Of a stretch of 64,000 nt of DNA, positions 45,126 through 54,370 are shown in pieces. This DNA is from VAZQ01 sp963840535 (lineage in GTDB: Bacteria; Pseudomonadota; Alphaproteobacteria; Rhizobiales; Xanthobacteraceae): positions 1 to 64,000 of the forward strand of contig CAWIZJ010000069.1 in NCBI GenBank assembly GCA_963840535.1, written 5' to 3'. Position 1 is the first letter of the stretch. The number at the start of each line of letters is the position of its first letter. The translations under genes and the position numbers were made by a program. The notes beneath the pieces were generated by a model. That model made no database searches and had not been told where the DNA came from. It saw nothing but the letters and a program-made list of their open reading frames with translations.

Positions 45126-46865
45126 TCAGTTGCTCACCGGTGTGGCGTCGCGTGGGGCGATCCGGCCGACGCCGATCCGGTGCGCAAGCCAGATTGCCAC
45201 CCCGATGATCGCCATGTTGATCATGGCAAGCGCCGCAACCGGCTCGATATAGCCGGTCTCATAGAGGTTGTAGACCGCGACTGCCAAGGTGATCGAGCTC
45301 GACGAGAACAAGAGGATCGACGCCGAAAGTTCCTGGATCACCGGCACGAACACCAGAAGCCAGCCTGCGAACAGTCCCGGCCTGATCAGCGGCAGGGTGA
45401 TCTCACGCATGGTCGTGGCCCAGGAGGCCCCCAGGATCTGCGCGCTTTCCTCGAGTGACGGGTCGACCTGCCGCAGCGACGAATTGGCCGCGCGCACCCC
45501 AAGCGGGATATAGCGACCGACATAGGCGAGCAGCAGGATCGCCAGCGTACCGTAGAGCGCCAGCGGCATCGCCAGCCAGAACTGGATGAGCGCAACCGCC
45601 ACCACGATCCCGGGGAGCCCGAGCGGAATGAGCGAAGCATAATCGAGCAGCTTGCGGCCAGGGATGCGGGTGCGCAGGTCGATCCAGCCGATCACGACGC
45701 CCAGCAGGACAGCAATGGTCGCGGCGGTGACCGCCAGGGTCAAACTGTTGAAGATGGCACGCTGGGTGACGTTGTACTCCAGGAGGATGAACCGGTAATT
45801 GGCGAGCGTAAGTCCCTTCCAGAAATCGAGCCCCCAGGATTTGGAGAACGACACCGCGGTCAGCGTCGTATAGGGGCCGACGATGGAGGCGATGAAGATC
45901 AGCACCACAAAGCCGAGCAACACCCAGCGGAAAGGGCCGAGCTGCATCAATTGCGGCCGTGCGCCCTTGCCGCCGAGAGTAATGTAGGAGCGCCGCGCCA
46001 GGAATGCGCGTTGGAGATAGAGCGCAACAACGGTGATCAGCACCAGGACGAGCGAGAGGGCCGAGGCGAGCCCATACTCCGGGGGATAGTCGAACAGCGC
46101 ATAGATGCGGGTCGGCAGAGTGAAGATGCGGGCGGGAAGCCCGATGATCGCCTGCGAGCCGAACAGCGCCAGCGCATTGACGAAGGCGAGCAGGGTGCCG
46201 GACAGGATGGCGGGCGCCACCAGCGGTGCGGTGATCGACAGCGACGTGCGCAACTTGCCGGCACCGAGGATTTGCGCCGCCTCCTCGTAGGAGGCATCGA
46301 CCGACATCAGCGCGCTCGAGGCCAGCAGATAGACGAACGGGAAGGTGTGCATGACGGTAACGAGCACCAGCCCCGCCATCGAGAAGATGTTGAAGGTTAG
46401 CCACGGGAGCCCCGCCACGTCGCGCAACAGCACGTTGATCAATCCGGCATTCGGGCTGAACAGATAGGTCAACGCGATGGCGGTGAGGAACGGAGGCGAG
46501 AGATAGGAGAGCGTCGCAGTGATCTGAATGAGCGGCTTGGCCGGCACATCGGTGCGGGCGACCGCCCAAGCCAGCACGAGCCCGATGAGCAGGCTGAATA
46601 TCCCGGTCCAGGCGCCGAGGATGAGGGAATTCTTGAGCGCGGTGACATAAAGGCGCTCCGATAGCACCTCACCGAAATGGTCGAGACTCAGTCCGTGGTC
46701 ACTTCTGACGCTGCCGAGCAGCAGCGAGAGCAGCGGCAGAACCACCAGCACGACGAGCGCGATGATGGCGGCGCCCATCACCACATGCTCGAGCCTCGGC
46801 CGCTTGCCCGACGGCCGCCGGTCCAGCCCGGTAGGTAGCGCGGCAGTCGCGACCTCGGTGGTCAT
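45126..46865 (-). CDS. ABC transporter permease, double-domain (FbpB-like)
   Basis: The 579-residue protein contains two permease halves, each with about six transmembrane segments and an EAA loop: YEEAAQILGAGKLRTSLSI in the first half and LEESAQILGASWATTMREI in the second. Such fused permeases are typical of Fe(III) (FbpB/SfuB) and 2-aminoethylphosphonate importers. It is the first gene of the operon that continues with the ATPase, the hydrolase and the substrate-binding protein. No regulator is adjacent and the upstream 218-base gap shows no gene. Confidence 0.87.
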   Translation of the reverse strand: MTTEVATAALPTGLDRRPSGKRPRLEHVVMGAAIIALVVLVVLPLLSLLLGSVRSDHGLSLDHFGEVLSERLYVTALKNSLILGAWTGIFSLLIGLVLAWAVARTDVPAKPLIQITATLSYLSPPFLTAIALTYLFSPNAGLINVLLRDVAGLPWLTFNIFSMAGLVLVTVMHTFPFVYLLASSALMSVDASYEEAAQILGAGKLRTSLSITAPLVAPAILSGTLLAFVNALALFGSQAIIGLPARIFTLPTRIYALFDYPPEYGLASALSLVLVLITVVALYLQRAFLARRSYITLGGKGARPQLMQLGPFRWVLLGFVVLIFIASIVGPYTTLTAVSFSKSWGLDFWKGLTLANYRFILLEYNVTQRAIFNSLTLAVTAATIAVLLGVVIGWIDLRTRIPGRKLLDYASLIPLGLPGIVVAVALIQFWLAMPLALYGTLAILLLAYVGRYIPLGVRAANSSLRQVDPSLEESAQILGASWATTMREITLPLIRPGLFAGWLLVFVPVIQELSASILLFSSSSITLAVAVYNLYETGYIEPVAALAMINMAIIGVAIWLAHRIGVGRIAPRDATPVSN

Positions 46866-47083
46866 TGCGTTCGTTTCCGCCCCACGATCCGCGACTTATA
46901 CCCGTGCTCGCCAGCGGGCAACAGCGCGCGTTTCTCACCCGGCTGTACCGGAAACCGCTCCCCGGTTTGCGTGCGGAACTCGCACGTCCACACTTGTCGA
47001 AAACGATCCGAGAGCAGCGCCGGCCGCAGCAGTCCCGCATCCCGACCTCGTTACGATCGCGTACGCTCGACAGCCCTTCTCAT

Positions 47084-49510
47084 TCAGCGTGCGTGATTGA
47101 CCTTGCCGGCCAGCTCATGGACAGCACCGCTGAACGGATGAAAGCTGAAACGCACGACGTGGCGCCCGCGGGGAACGACGGCGGCGCGGAAGATCACATT
47201 GGCCTTGAGCATCTCGGTATCGGCTCCGTCCACGCTCGCACGCCACCAGGGATGCCAGACATCGTTGAGCAGCAGAATGCCGCCTGCCGGCGTGTCGACG
47301 TCGACTACAACGTCGGTATTGGCATAGCTCAGGAGGCGAGCGCTGCCGCCCTGATCGACAACGCGCGAAAATCCGATCGGCGCCTTCTTCAAAAGGACGG
47401 TGCGGCGCGGATCGACGGCAGGCCAGCCGCTGCGCACGAGCTCGTCGAAATCGGCGAGCCTCCAATCCGTCAGCACCATCACCCGCGGCAGTGCCCGCGG
47501 ATTCTCATACACGTAGGCGTCCTGGGTACGCGCGACGAGATTCAAATCTCCGGGCCTCAGCGAGAAGTCGATCTGCTCGACCGGCACTCCGGTCGCAACG
47601 AAGCGTATGCCGAGGAGATCGGCGAAGGCGGAACGGTATGATGGAAAGAGCGGAGAGAAACTGCGCTGCGAAGGGAGAGCCACGGTGTCGCCGACGTGGG
47701 TCGCCTCCTTGAACCATCGCAGACGCAACGGATTGTGCCCGAATACGTGGTCGAAACCCTGGGCAAGCGAGAGGTTCGGCCAATGATAGCCGATGCCTAT
47801 CAACTCGACGCGGTCGCGGCGATCCGGCGCCGCAACACCGGCGAGACGCGCCCGGAGGACGCGCACCGTGTCATTGACGGTGTTCCGGCGCAGTGCATCA
47901 AAATGATCGCGCGGTAACGCGGTCGAGACGTGGGGAGCGTTGTTCCAGGCGAGATCCGCGGCCATGAAGGCAGCAACGAGTCCGGCGGCCGCCGTGGCCG
48001 AACCCAGGCGACGCGCCAGCAACAACGTCGCGACCGCCGCAACCGTGAAGACGATCGCAGTCGCCACCGGAAGGAGAGCCGGACGCAGCCCGACCACCGA
48101 ATAGGCGAGCGACAATGCCCCGGCAATGAGGACGATCGGACAAGCGAGCTCGAGGGCGCGCTGGAACCTGCGCGCAGGCGGCACGGTGCCAGTGAGCCAG
48201 CGATGGACGAGGTAGCCCGCCAGCACCGCCACCAGCGCGACCAGCACAAAGGTTGCGTCCGCCGGGCGACGATAGAGCGCCACGGCAGGCAGGAGGTCGT
48301 ACATCAGGTGGAAGACCAAGGTATAGCCGCCGAGCGCGTAGAGCAGCAGCAGCGCCGCGGCGATGGTGAAAAACCTGATCTCGCATGCCCAGGCGAGACC
48401 ACGGATGAACCCAAACGAGACGACCGCAGCGAAGGCGAGCGTCCCGGCGTAGAGCAGAGGCATGTTCTGCGAGAGATAGAGCCCGGGCCAGCCCCAGGCG
48501 GCATCCCATATTCCGCTCTCCGGCGCCCAATACTCGACATCGGGATTCATCGCCCCGAACAGATCGGCGAACGCGAACTGAAAGAGATGCACCGGGTGGA
48601 TCGAGCCCGCCGCGGCCGACGGATATTCGATTTCGGGGCGATTCGATCGGGCTGCAAGCAGCGTCGTGATGATGAGCGGGACGGCGGCAACCAGCACGGC
48701 GCTCACGCCGGCGGCAGTCAGCGGCTTGATGCTCGCTCGCACGCGTGCAAGGGGCTGTTGCCCAGCCCAGTTCGCCAGCACGAATCCAGCCAACACATAG
48801 AGCGACAGCAACGCCACCTGATCCCGTCCGACCGCAATCAGGCCGGCGAGCGCACCGGCAGCAAGGCCTGCCTGCCAGGATCCTCGCTGGAGCGCCCGCG
48901 CGAGCAGCCACAGCGCGAGCGGCAGATAGGCCAGACTGACGATCTGGCCGGTGTGTTGAAGCCGCGCACTTGCCGAGCCGCCGAAGGCAAAGGCCATTGC
49001 CGCCACCAGCGCGCCGCCGGGATGCCAGCCGCGATCGTGAAAGAACAGGATGATCCCGAGCCCGCCGAGAAACAGGTAGGCGAAGGTTACGGCATCGAAA
49101 GCGCGCAGGCTGATCGCCGAGTTGAACGCGGCGAGCAGGACGTGGAGCGGAGAGAACAGCAGGGACTGCGGATCGGAAATCTGCGACCAGCCGGCAAAGA
49201 CATTCGGCGTCCACCACGGCCAATCGCCGCGCGCGAGCGACGTCGCAAGAAACTGCACCTGTGGATAAAACTGCGACTTGGCATCCCATGGAATGGTCAC
49301 CGCGCCCGACAGCCACGGCCACGCCGGAAGCAGGAACGCGAGCGCGAAGATGCCAGCCGTGACCGCCCACGGAACGCGCGTGACGAATTCCGGCCGATGC
49401 CCGGCCAACCACGCCGTTATCCGCCCAAACGACACCACGAGGGCGGCATCGGCCCATCGTGACGCAACCTCCCCGTCCGCCGCTGCCGGCGGCTGGTTCC
49501 TCAGGCCCAT
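47084..49510 (-). CDS. YfhO family membrane protein
   Basis: The 808-residue protein has 11 or more transmembrane helices in the first 500 residues, followed by a large extracytoplasmic C-terminal part. Recognisable YfhO features are WWTPNVFAGWSQISDPQSLLFSPLHVLL and GILLLNDVWHPWWRASVDG. YfhO proteins are glycosyltransferase-C-like membrane proteins thought to modify teichoic acids or lipid-linked sugars in other bacteria. It stands alone with divergent neighbours and its function in this organism is unknown. Confidence 0.8.
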   Translation of the reverse strand: MGLRNQPPAAADGEVASRWADAALVVSFGRITAWLAGHRPEFVTRVPWAVTAGIFALAFLLPAWPWLSGAVTIPWDAKSQFYPQVQFLATSLARGDWPWWTPNVFAGWSQISDPQSLLFSPLHVLLAAFNSAISLRAFDAVTFAYLFLGGLGIILFFHDRGWHPGGALVAAMAFAFGGSASARLQHTGQIVSLAYLPLALWLLARALQRGSWQAGLAAGALAGLIAVGRDQVALLSLYVLAGFVLANWAGQQPLARVRASIKPLTAAGVSAVLVAAVPLIITTLLAARSNRPEIEYPSAAAGSIHPVHLFQFAFADLFGAMNPDVEYWAPESGIWDAAWGWPGLYLSQNMPLLYAGTLAFAAVVSFGFIRGLAWACEIRFFTIAAALLLLYALGGYTLVFHLMYDLLPAVALYRRPADATFVLVALVAVLAGYLVHRWLTGTVPPARRFQRALELACPIVLIAGALSLAYSVVGLRPALLPVATAIVFTVAAVATLLLARRLGSATAAAGLVAAFMAADLAWNNAPHVSTALPRDHFDALRRNTVNDTVRVLRARLAGVAAPDRRDRVELIGIGYHWPNLSLAQGFDHVFGHNPLRLRWFKEATHVGDTVALPSQRSFSPLFPSYRSAFADLLGIRFVATGVPVEQIDFSLRPGDLNLVARTQDAYVYENPRALPRVMVLTDWRLADFDELVRSGWPAVDPRRTVLLKKAPIGFSRVVDQGGSARLLSYANTDVVVDVDTPAGGILLLNDVWHPWWRASVDGADTEMLKANVIFRAAVVPRGRHVVRFSFHPFSGAVHELAGKVNHAR

Positions 49511-49670
49511 TCGCTCGTCCGCCTTCCCGTGCTTCGGCGTTGGCCGGAGCTTATCGCATCTGTCCGCGCCTGCGATCCGGGAATATGCCGCACCCGGACG
49601 CTCCCGCCCGTCTGCGGTGGATCAAATCGGGACCCGGCCCTATCATGCCCCGCAATGGAGCGCCGATCTC

Positions 49671-50577
49671 ATGACGACACCCATGCTGCCGCGTGACCGC
49701 TGCGACTATTCCGCGATCGTCGACCGTCCGCCGCTCGAGCTTCCTGGCGGGGCGCGGCTCGCGTTCTGGACCATCGTGAACTACGAGGTTTGGGATATCG
49801 CAAGACCGATGCCGCGTCAGGTCCTGCCCGCGCCGACCGGCGTGCCGCTCCTGCCCGACGTGCCGCACTGGAGCTGGCACGAATACGGCATGCGGGTCGG
49901 CGCCTGGCGCTTCTTCGAGCTCTACGAACGGCTCGGGATCAGACCGACGCTCGCGATCAATGCGCGTACCTGCGAGGACTATGCGCGCGTGGCCGAAGAG
50001 GCGCGGCGGCTCGGGTGGGAGTTCATGGGGCACGCCTACGACCAGATGCCGATCCACAAGGTGGAGGATCAGGCCGGCATGATCGGTCGCTCCATGGAAA
50101 TTCTCGAGCGCTTCACCGGCAGCGCGCCCGGTCGGGTGGCTGGGCCCCGGCCTGACCCAAACCTTGGATACGCCGGAGCTGTTGGTGAGCGCGGGCGTGA
50201 AGTATATCGGCGATTGGGTCTACGACGACGAGCCCACGGTGATCCGCACCGCGAAGGGCCCGCTGGTCACGCTTCCGTACACCGTGGAGATCAACGACAT
50301 CACCATGATGATCGTTCAGCATCACGAGAGTGACTACTTCGCCAGACGCGCGATCGATCAGTTCGAGCGGCTTCACGCGGAGGGAAAAACCCGCGCCAAG
50401 ATAATGGCCCTCGCCATCCATCCGTACATCAGCGGCCAGCCGCACCGTATCAAGTATCTCGAGGCGATCTACGATCATGTGAGCCGCTTCGAGGGCGTGC
50501 TGCATTGGAACGGCGCGGAAATTCTCGACTGGTTCCTGTCCGTCCGCAAGGACGCGGCAACCGGGGTTGCCGCCTGA
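49671..50577 (+). CDS. Polysaccharide deacetylase family protein (PuuE/allantoinase-like; frameshifted)
   Basis: The protein resembles the carbohydrate esterase 4-like amidases related to PuuE: YGMRVGAWRFFELYERLGIRPTLAINA, EFMGHAYDQMPIHKVEDQ, then after a break near 50126-50130 PVGWLGPGLTQT and TITLPYTVEINDI-type segments. One extra C in a CCC run explains the break and gives about 301 residues. The catalytic Asp/His pattern is incomplete in this branch, as in other ureidohydrolase-like members. Its stop overlaps the start of the keto-acid hydratase gene, so both act together, perhaps on a cyclic amide or keto-acid. Confidence 0.82.
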
Positions 50578-51405
50578 TGAAGGCGAACATTGCCGAGGCC
50601 GTCGATATCGCAGCGGTCGCCGCCGAAGCACTTGCCGCTCTCGACCATGGCCGCTCGATCACACCCTTCTCGTCACGCCTTTCGAACTTCGATCTCGCCG
50701 CCGCATATCAAGTCACCGCCGCAGTCAGGCGGATGCGGGAGGCGCGCGGCGAGGTGCCGGTGGGGCGCAAGATAGGCTTCACCAATCGCACCATCTGGAA
50801 CGAGTACAACGTGCATGAGCCGAACTGGGGATACATGTACGCCCACACGGTCCACGATCTGGCCGAGAGCGGGGAGGCGTTCTCGCTCGCGGGTCTGGTC
50901 GAGCCGCGCATCGAGCCGGAGATCATGTTCGGGCTTGCGGTGGCGCCGGCCGCGGGAATGGACGAGCATGCATTGCTCGACTGCGTCGACTGGGTAGCGC
51001 ACGGCTACGAGATCGTGCAGTCGATCTTCCCCGCCTGGCAGTTCTCCGCGCCGGATACGATCGCGGCATTTGGCTTGCACGGCGCGCTGCTCATCGGCCC
51101 CCGCCATTTCGTTGCGGGCAAGGCCGAGGAGTTGGAGCCGTGCGCTGTCGTGCTTCGAGATCGAGCTCGAACGCGATGGAGTGGTGGTCGATCGCGGCAA
51201 GGCCGCGAACGTGCTCGGCGGGCCGCTGTCCGCGCTGCGTCATCTCGTCGATTTGCTCGCGCGCGACCGGATCAATCCACCGCTCGCCGCCGGCGAGATC
51301 GTCACCACCGGAACACTGACGCGAGCGCTGCCGGTCGCAGCCGGCGAGATCTGGACGACTGCCCTCGATGCATTGCCGTGGGGGCTACGAGTGCGCTTTA
51401 CCTGA
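50577..51405 (+). CDS. 2-keto-4-pentenoate hydratase family protein (frameshifted)
   Basis: A MhpD/fumarylacetoacetate hydrolase-fold protein: RKIGFTNRTIWNEYNVHEPNWGYMYA, LVEPRIEPEIMFGLA (the Glu residues of the metal site) and WVAHGYEIVQSIFPAWQF. The frame breaks near 51138-51153; one extra base explains it, continuing as FEIELERDGVVVDRGKAANVLGGPL and AGEIVTTGTLTRALPV to a stop at 51405, for 275 residues. Members hydrate 2-hydroxypentadienoate or decarboxylate 4-oxalocrotonate in meta-cleavage pathways. It starts within the previous gene's stop (TGATGA). Confidence 0.82.
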
Positions 51406-51660
51406 GCGACCATCCCCAGGGCCCTTCGCGGTGGTTCATCACCCGTCAGGGGGGCGCAGGAAGTCATTAAAATCAATGATTTACGGCGGACTCGATGGAG
51501 GCCTGCCGGCCCCTCTAAAACCCGATTCTGTCCTTTATTTAAGTGGTCCGGCCGCCTCGTGCTGATAGCATGGCGGCAGCGGGTGGCTGGGGGAAAGCGT
51601 GGGTTGCGTTGACGCTAATACCCCGTTTCGCGGGCGTTGGTAGCGTTGAAAGTCGGTCCC

Positions 51661-53100
51661 ATGTTCGACGAGTTGCGCACGCGTGCTCTGGCGGTGGGCG
51701 CCACGAGCATTCGCCCCGTCTTCGTCGCCTTTCTGGGATTAGCTGTCGTGCAAATGTTGTCCGGATGCATTTTCAGCTCCGAGCGGCCGGAGCTCGCCCT
51801 CGGCATCCCGCCAGCCTATCGGGCCGGGCACGGGAACTCCGCGCCCCCAGCGCTCGACTGGTGGCGCGGCTTTCGCTCGCCGGAGCTGACCACGCTGATC
51901 GAGGAGGCTCAAACCTCCAACTTCGACATCGGTGCCGCCATTGGCCGGATCATGCAGGCCGACGCACTGAGCAAGATCGCGGGCGCACCGCTGCTTCCGC
52001 TGGTGGATCTCGCAGGCAGCGGTATCCGGTCGAAGCCTCCGGCCGGCCGGGAGCGGGAAACCTACCGCGCCGTGCTCAACGCCGCCTACGAGATCGATTT
52101 CTGGGGCAAGAACCGCGCCGCTTCGCGCGCCGCGCAACAGATCGCCGTCGCCAGCCGTTTCGACAAGGAGGTGGTCGTCCTTTCGACCATCGCAGCGGTC
52201 GGCACCGCCTATTTCCAGGTGCTGGCGGCGCAGGATCAGCTGCGGATCGCGCGCAGCAACCTCGAGGCCTCCAACCGTGTTCTCACCTTGATCAAGCAGC
52301 GTTTCGATGCCGGCACCGCCTCACAGCTCGATGTCTCGCAGCAGGAGAGCCTGGTCGCCACAGTGCGCGCCGCGCTTCCGCCGTTCGACCAGGCGCTGCG
52401 CCAGAACATCGCAGTGCTTGCCGTGCTGATCGGCCGCGCACCGGCCGATCTCAAGGTACGGGGCGGCAGCCTCTATCGGTTGGCAATCCCGCGGGTCACC
52501 CCGGGGCTGCCATCGGAGCTTCTGTTCCAGCGTCCCGATATTCGCGCTGCCGAAGCCGATCTCGCCTCCGCCAACGCCAGCGTGGATGCTGCACGCGCCG
52601 CTTTCTTCCCCAGCATCTCGCTCGCCGGCCAGGGCGGCTACGAGAGCTCCGCGCTCAAGCTGCTGTTCACACCGCAGACCGCCTTCTACAACCTCGCCGT
52701 CAATATCGCGCAGCCGCTGCTCGACGGCTTCCGACTGGAAGGACAGCTGGAACTCGCCAAGGGGCTGCAATTCGAGTTGCTGAAGACCTATTGCCAAACC
52801 ATCCTCGCCGCCTTCGGCGACGTCGAGATTGCGCTCATCGCCATCGCCGACACCGCCGAGCGCGAGCGCTTGCAACAGGTGGTCGTCAACACGTCGCGGC
52901 AGGCGTTCCAAATCGCGGAGACCAGGCTGCGCGAGGGCACGGTCGATCTGGTCACCGTGCTGCAGACCCAGCAGACCTTGTTCACGGCCGACAACAATCT
53001 GGTGATCGCACGCCTGGCGCGGTTGCAGGCCGTATTGAGTCTCTTTCAGGCCCTCGGCGGTGGGTGGATGCCGCCGGGCGCAAGGCCCCTGCGAACGTGA
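51661..53100 (+). CDS. RND efflux outer membrane lipoprotein, NodT family
   Basis: The 479-residue outer membrane factor has a lipobox (LSGC near residue 34) after a hydrophobic leader and two repeats of the TolC-like fold. Family segments include WWRGFRSPELTTLIEEA, YEIDFWGKNR, AASQLDVSQQESLVATVRA-like and FQRPDIRAAEADLASANASVDAARAAFFPSISL. ATG 51661 is chosen over an upstream TTG at 51637. The adaptor and two pumps follow in the same direction with gaps of only a few bases. Confidence 0.88.
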   Translation: MFDELRTRALAVGATSIRPVFVAFLGLAVVQMLSGCIFSSERPELALGIPPAYRAGHGNSAPPALDWWRGFRSPELTTLIEEAQTSNFDIGAAIGRIMQADALSKIAGAPLLPLVDLAGSGIRSKPPAGRERETYRAVLNAAYEIDFWGKNRAASRAAQQIAVASRFDKEVVVLSTIAAVGTAYFQVLAAQDQLRIARSNLEASNRVLTLIKQRFDAGTASQLDVSQQESLVATVRAALPPFDQALRQNIAVLAVLIGRAPADLKVRGGSLYRLAIPRVTPGLPSELLFQRPDIRAAEADLASANASVDAARAAFFPSISLAGQGGYESSALKLLFTPQTAFYNLAVNIAQPLLDGFRLEGQLELAKGLQFELLKTYCQTILAAFGDVEIALIAIADTAERERLQQVVVNTSRQAFQIAETRLREGTVDLVTVLQTQQTLFTADNNLVIARLARLQAVLSLFQALGGGWMPPGARPLRT

Positions 53101-53104
53101 CGCA

Positions 53105-54370
53105 ATGACGCTCAAGCGGCGCATCACCGGCTTCCTGTTCGGCAGCCTCGTCATCGCGGCCGTTGTTGCGGTCTATTACCTGCCGCCGTGGGAGACCCGG
53201 TCGCAACCGTTCTCGAAGGGCGCCCGCCAGCGCGGCGCGCCCTCGACCGATGCCGTGCCCGTGCTCGCAACCATCGCTCGCACCGCCGACGTGCCGGTCT
53301 ATCTCGACGGCGTCGGTACCGCGCGAGCGCTCAACACCGTGACCGTGCGCCCGCAGGTCGACGGCAAGCTGATCAACATCTCGTTCACCGAGGGGCAGGA
53401 GGTGCCCAAGGGGTTCGTTCTGGCCAAGATCGATCCGACCACGTACCGGGCCCAGTACGACCAGGCGGTCGCGACCAAGGGGAAGAACGAGGCCCAGCTC
53501 GCCAATGCCAAGCTCGATCTCGAACGCTACAGCCGGCTGGCGGCAACCAACGCCATCAACAAGCAGCAGCTCGACACCCAAAGGGCACTGGTCCACCAGC
53601 TGGAGGCGCAGGTCAAGGCCGACCAGGCTGCGATCGACAATGCGCGCGCCATTCTCTCCTACACCGATATCACCGCGCCGATCGCCGGCCGCACCGGCAT
53701 CCGGCTCGTCGACGAAGGCAATCTGGTGCGGGCACAGGACGCAGTCGGCCTGGTCGTCATCACCCAGGTGCGCCCGATCGCGGTATTCTTCAGCCTGCCG
53801 CAGCAAGACCTGCCGGAGCTCAACAAAGGGCTCTCCGAAGGCCCGCTGCCGATCGACGCATTCGGAGCCGACAGCAAGGCGCCGCTCGACCGGGGCAAGG
53901 TGCTGGTGATCGACAATCAAGTCGATCAGACCACAGGCACGGTCAAGCTCAAGGCGGAGTTTGCCAATGCGCAGCTCCAGCTTTGGCCGGGCCAATTCGT
54001 CAACGTGCGGGTGCTGATCGACACATTGCGCCAAGTGGTCGTGGTTCCGACCGCGGCCGTTCAACGCGGCCCCAACGGAACCTTCGTCTATGTCGTCAAG
54101 GACGACGGCACCGTGACGGTGCGGCGGGTGGCGCTGATCCAGCAGGACGACGTGCAGACCGTCGTTCGCAGCGGCTTGCAGGTCGGAGAACGCGTGGTGA
54201 CGAGCGGTTTTGCCCGCCTCGCCGAAGGGACGCAGGTGACCACTGCAAGCGCGGAGGAGGCCGGCCAGGTCAGCCCGGATCGACCGCGGCCGGACGGAAC
54301 GCGTGGCAAGCGCGGCGAGAAGGGCAAGCGCATTCCGAGCGCCGGGGCGTCGCCGGGCGCAAACCCATGA
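53105..54370 (+). CDS. RND efflux periplasmic adaptor (MdtA-like membrane fusion protein)
   Basis: The 421-residue adaptor has an N-terminal membrane anchor (FLFGSLVIAAVVAVYYL), a lipoyl/biotin-like half (VRPQVDGKLINISFTEGQEVPKG), a coiled-coil hairpin (YSRLAATNAINKQQLDTQRALV) and a second half (ILSYTDITAPIAGRTGIRLVDEGNLV). It bridges an RND pump to the outer membrane factor. The C-terminal tail is rich in Arg, Lys, Gly and Pro. It starts four bases after the outer membrane factor stop and overlaps the pump gene ATG (ATGA). Confidence 0.88.
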   Translation: MTLKRRITGFLFGSLVIAAVVAVYYLPPWETRSQPFSKGARQRGAPSTDAVPVLATIARTADVPVYLDGVGTARALNTVTVRPQVDGKLINISFTEGQEVPKGFVLAKIDPTTYRAQYDQAVATKGKNEAQLANAKLDLERYSRLAATNAINKQQLDTQRALVHQLEAQVKADQAAIDNARAILSYTDITAPIAGRTGIRLVDEGNLVRAQDAVGLVVITQVRPIAVFFSLPQQDLPELNKGLSEGPLPIDAFGADSKAPLDRGKVLVIDNQVDQTTGTVKLKAEFANAQLQLWPGQFVNVRVLIDTLRQVVVVPTAAVQRGPNGTFVYVVKDDGTVTVRRVALIQQDDVQTVVRSGLQVGERVVTSGFARLAEGTQVTTASAEEAGQVSPDRPRPDGTRGKRGEKGKRIPSAGASPGANP

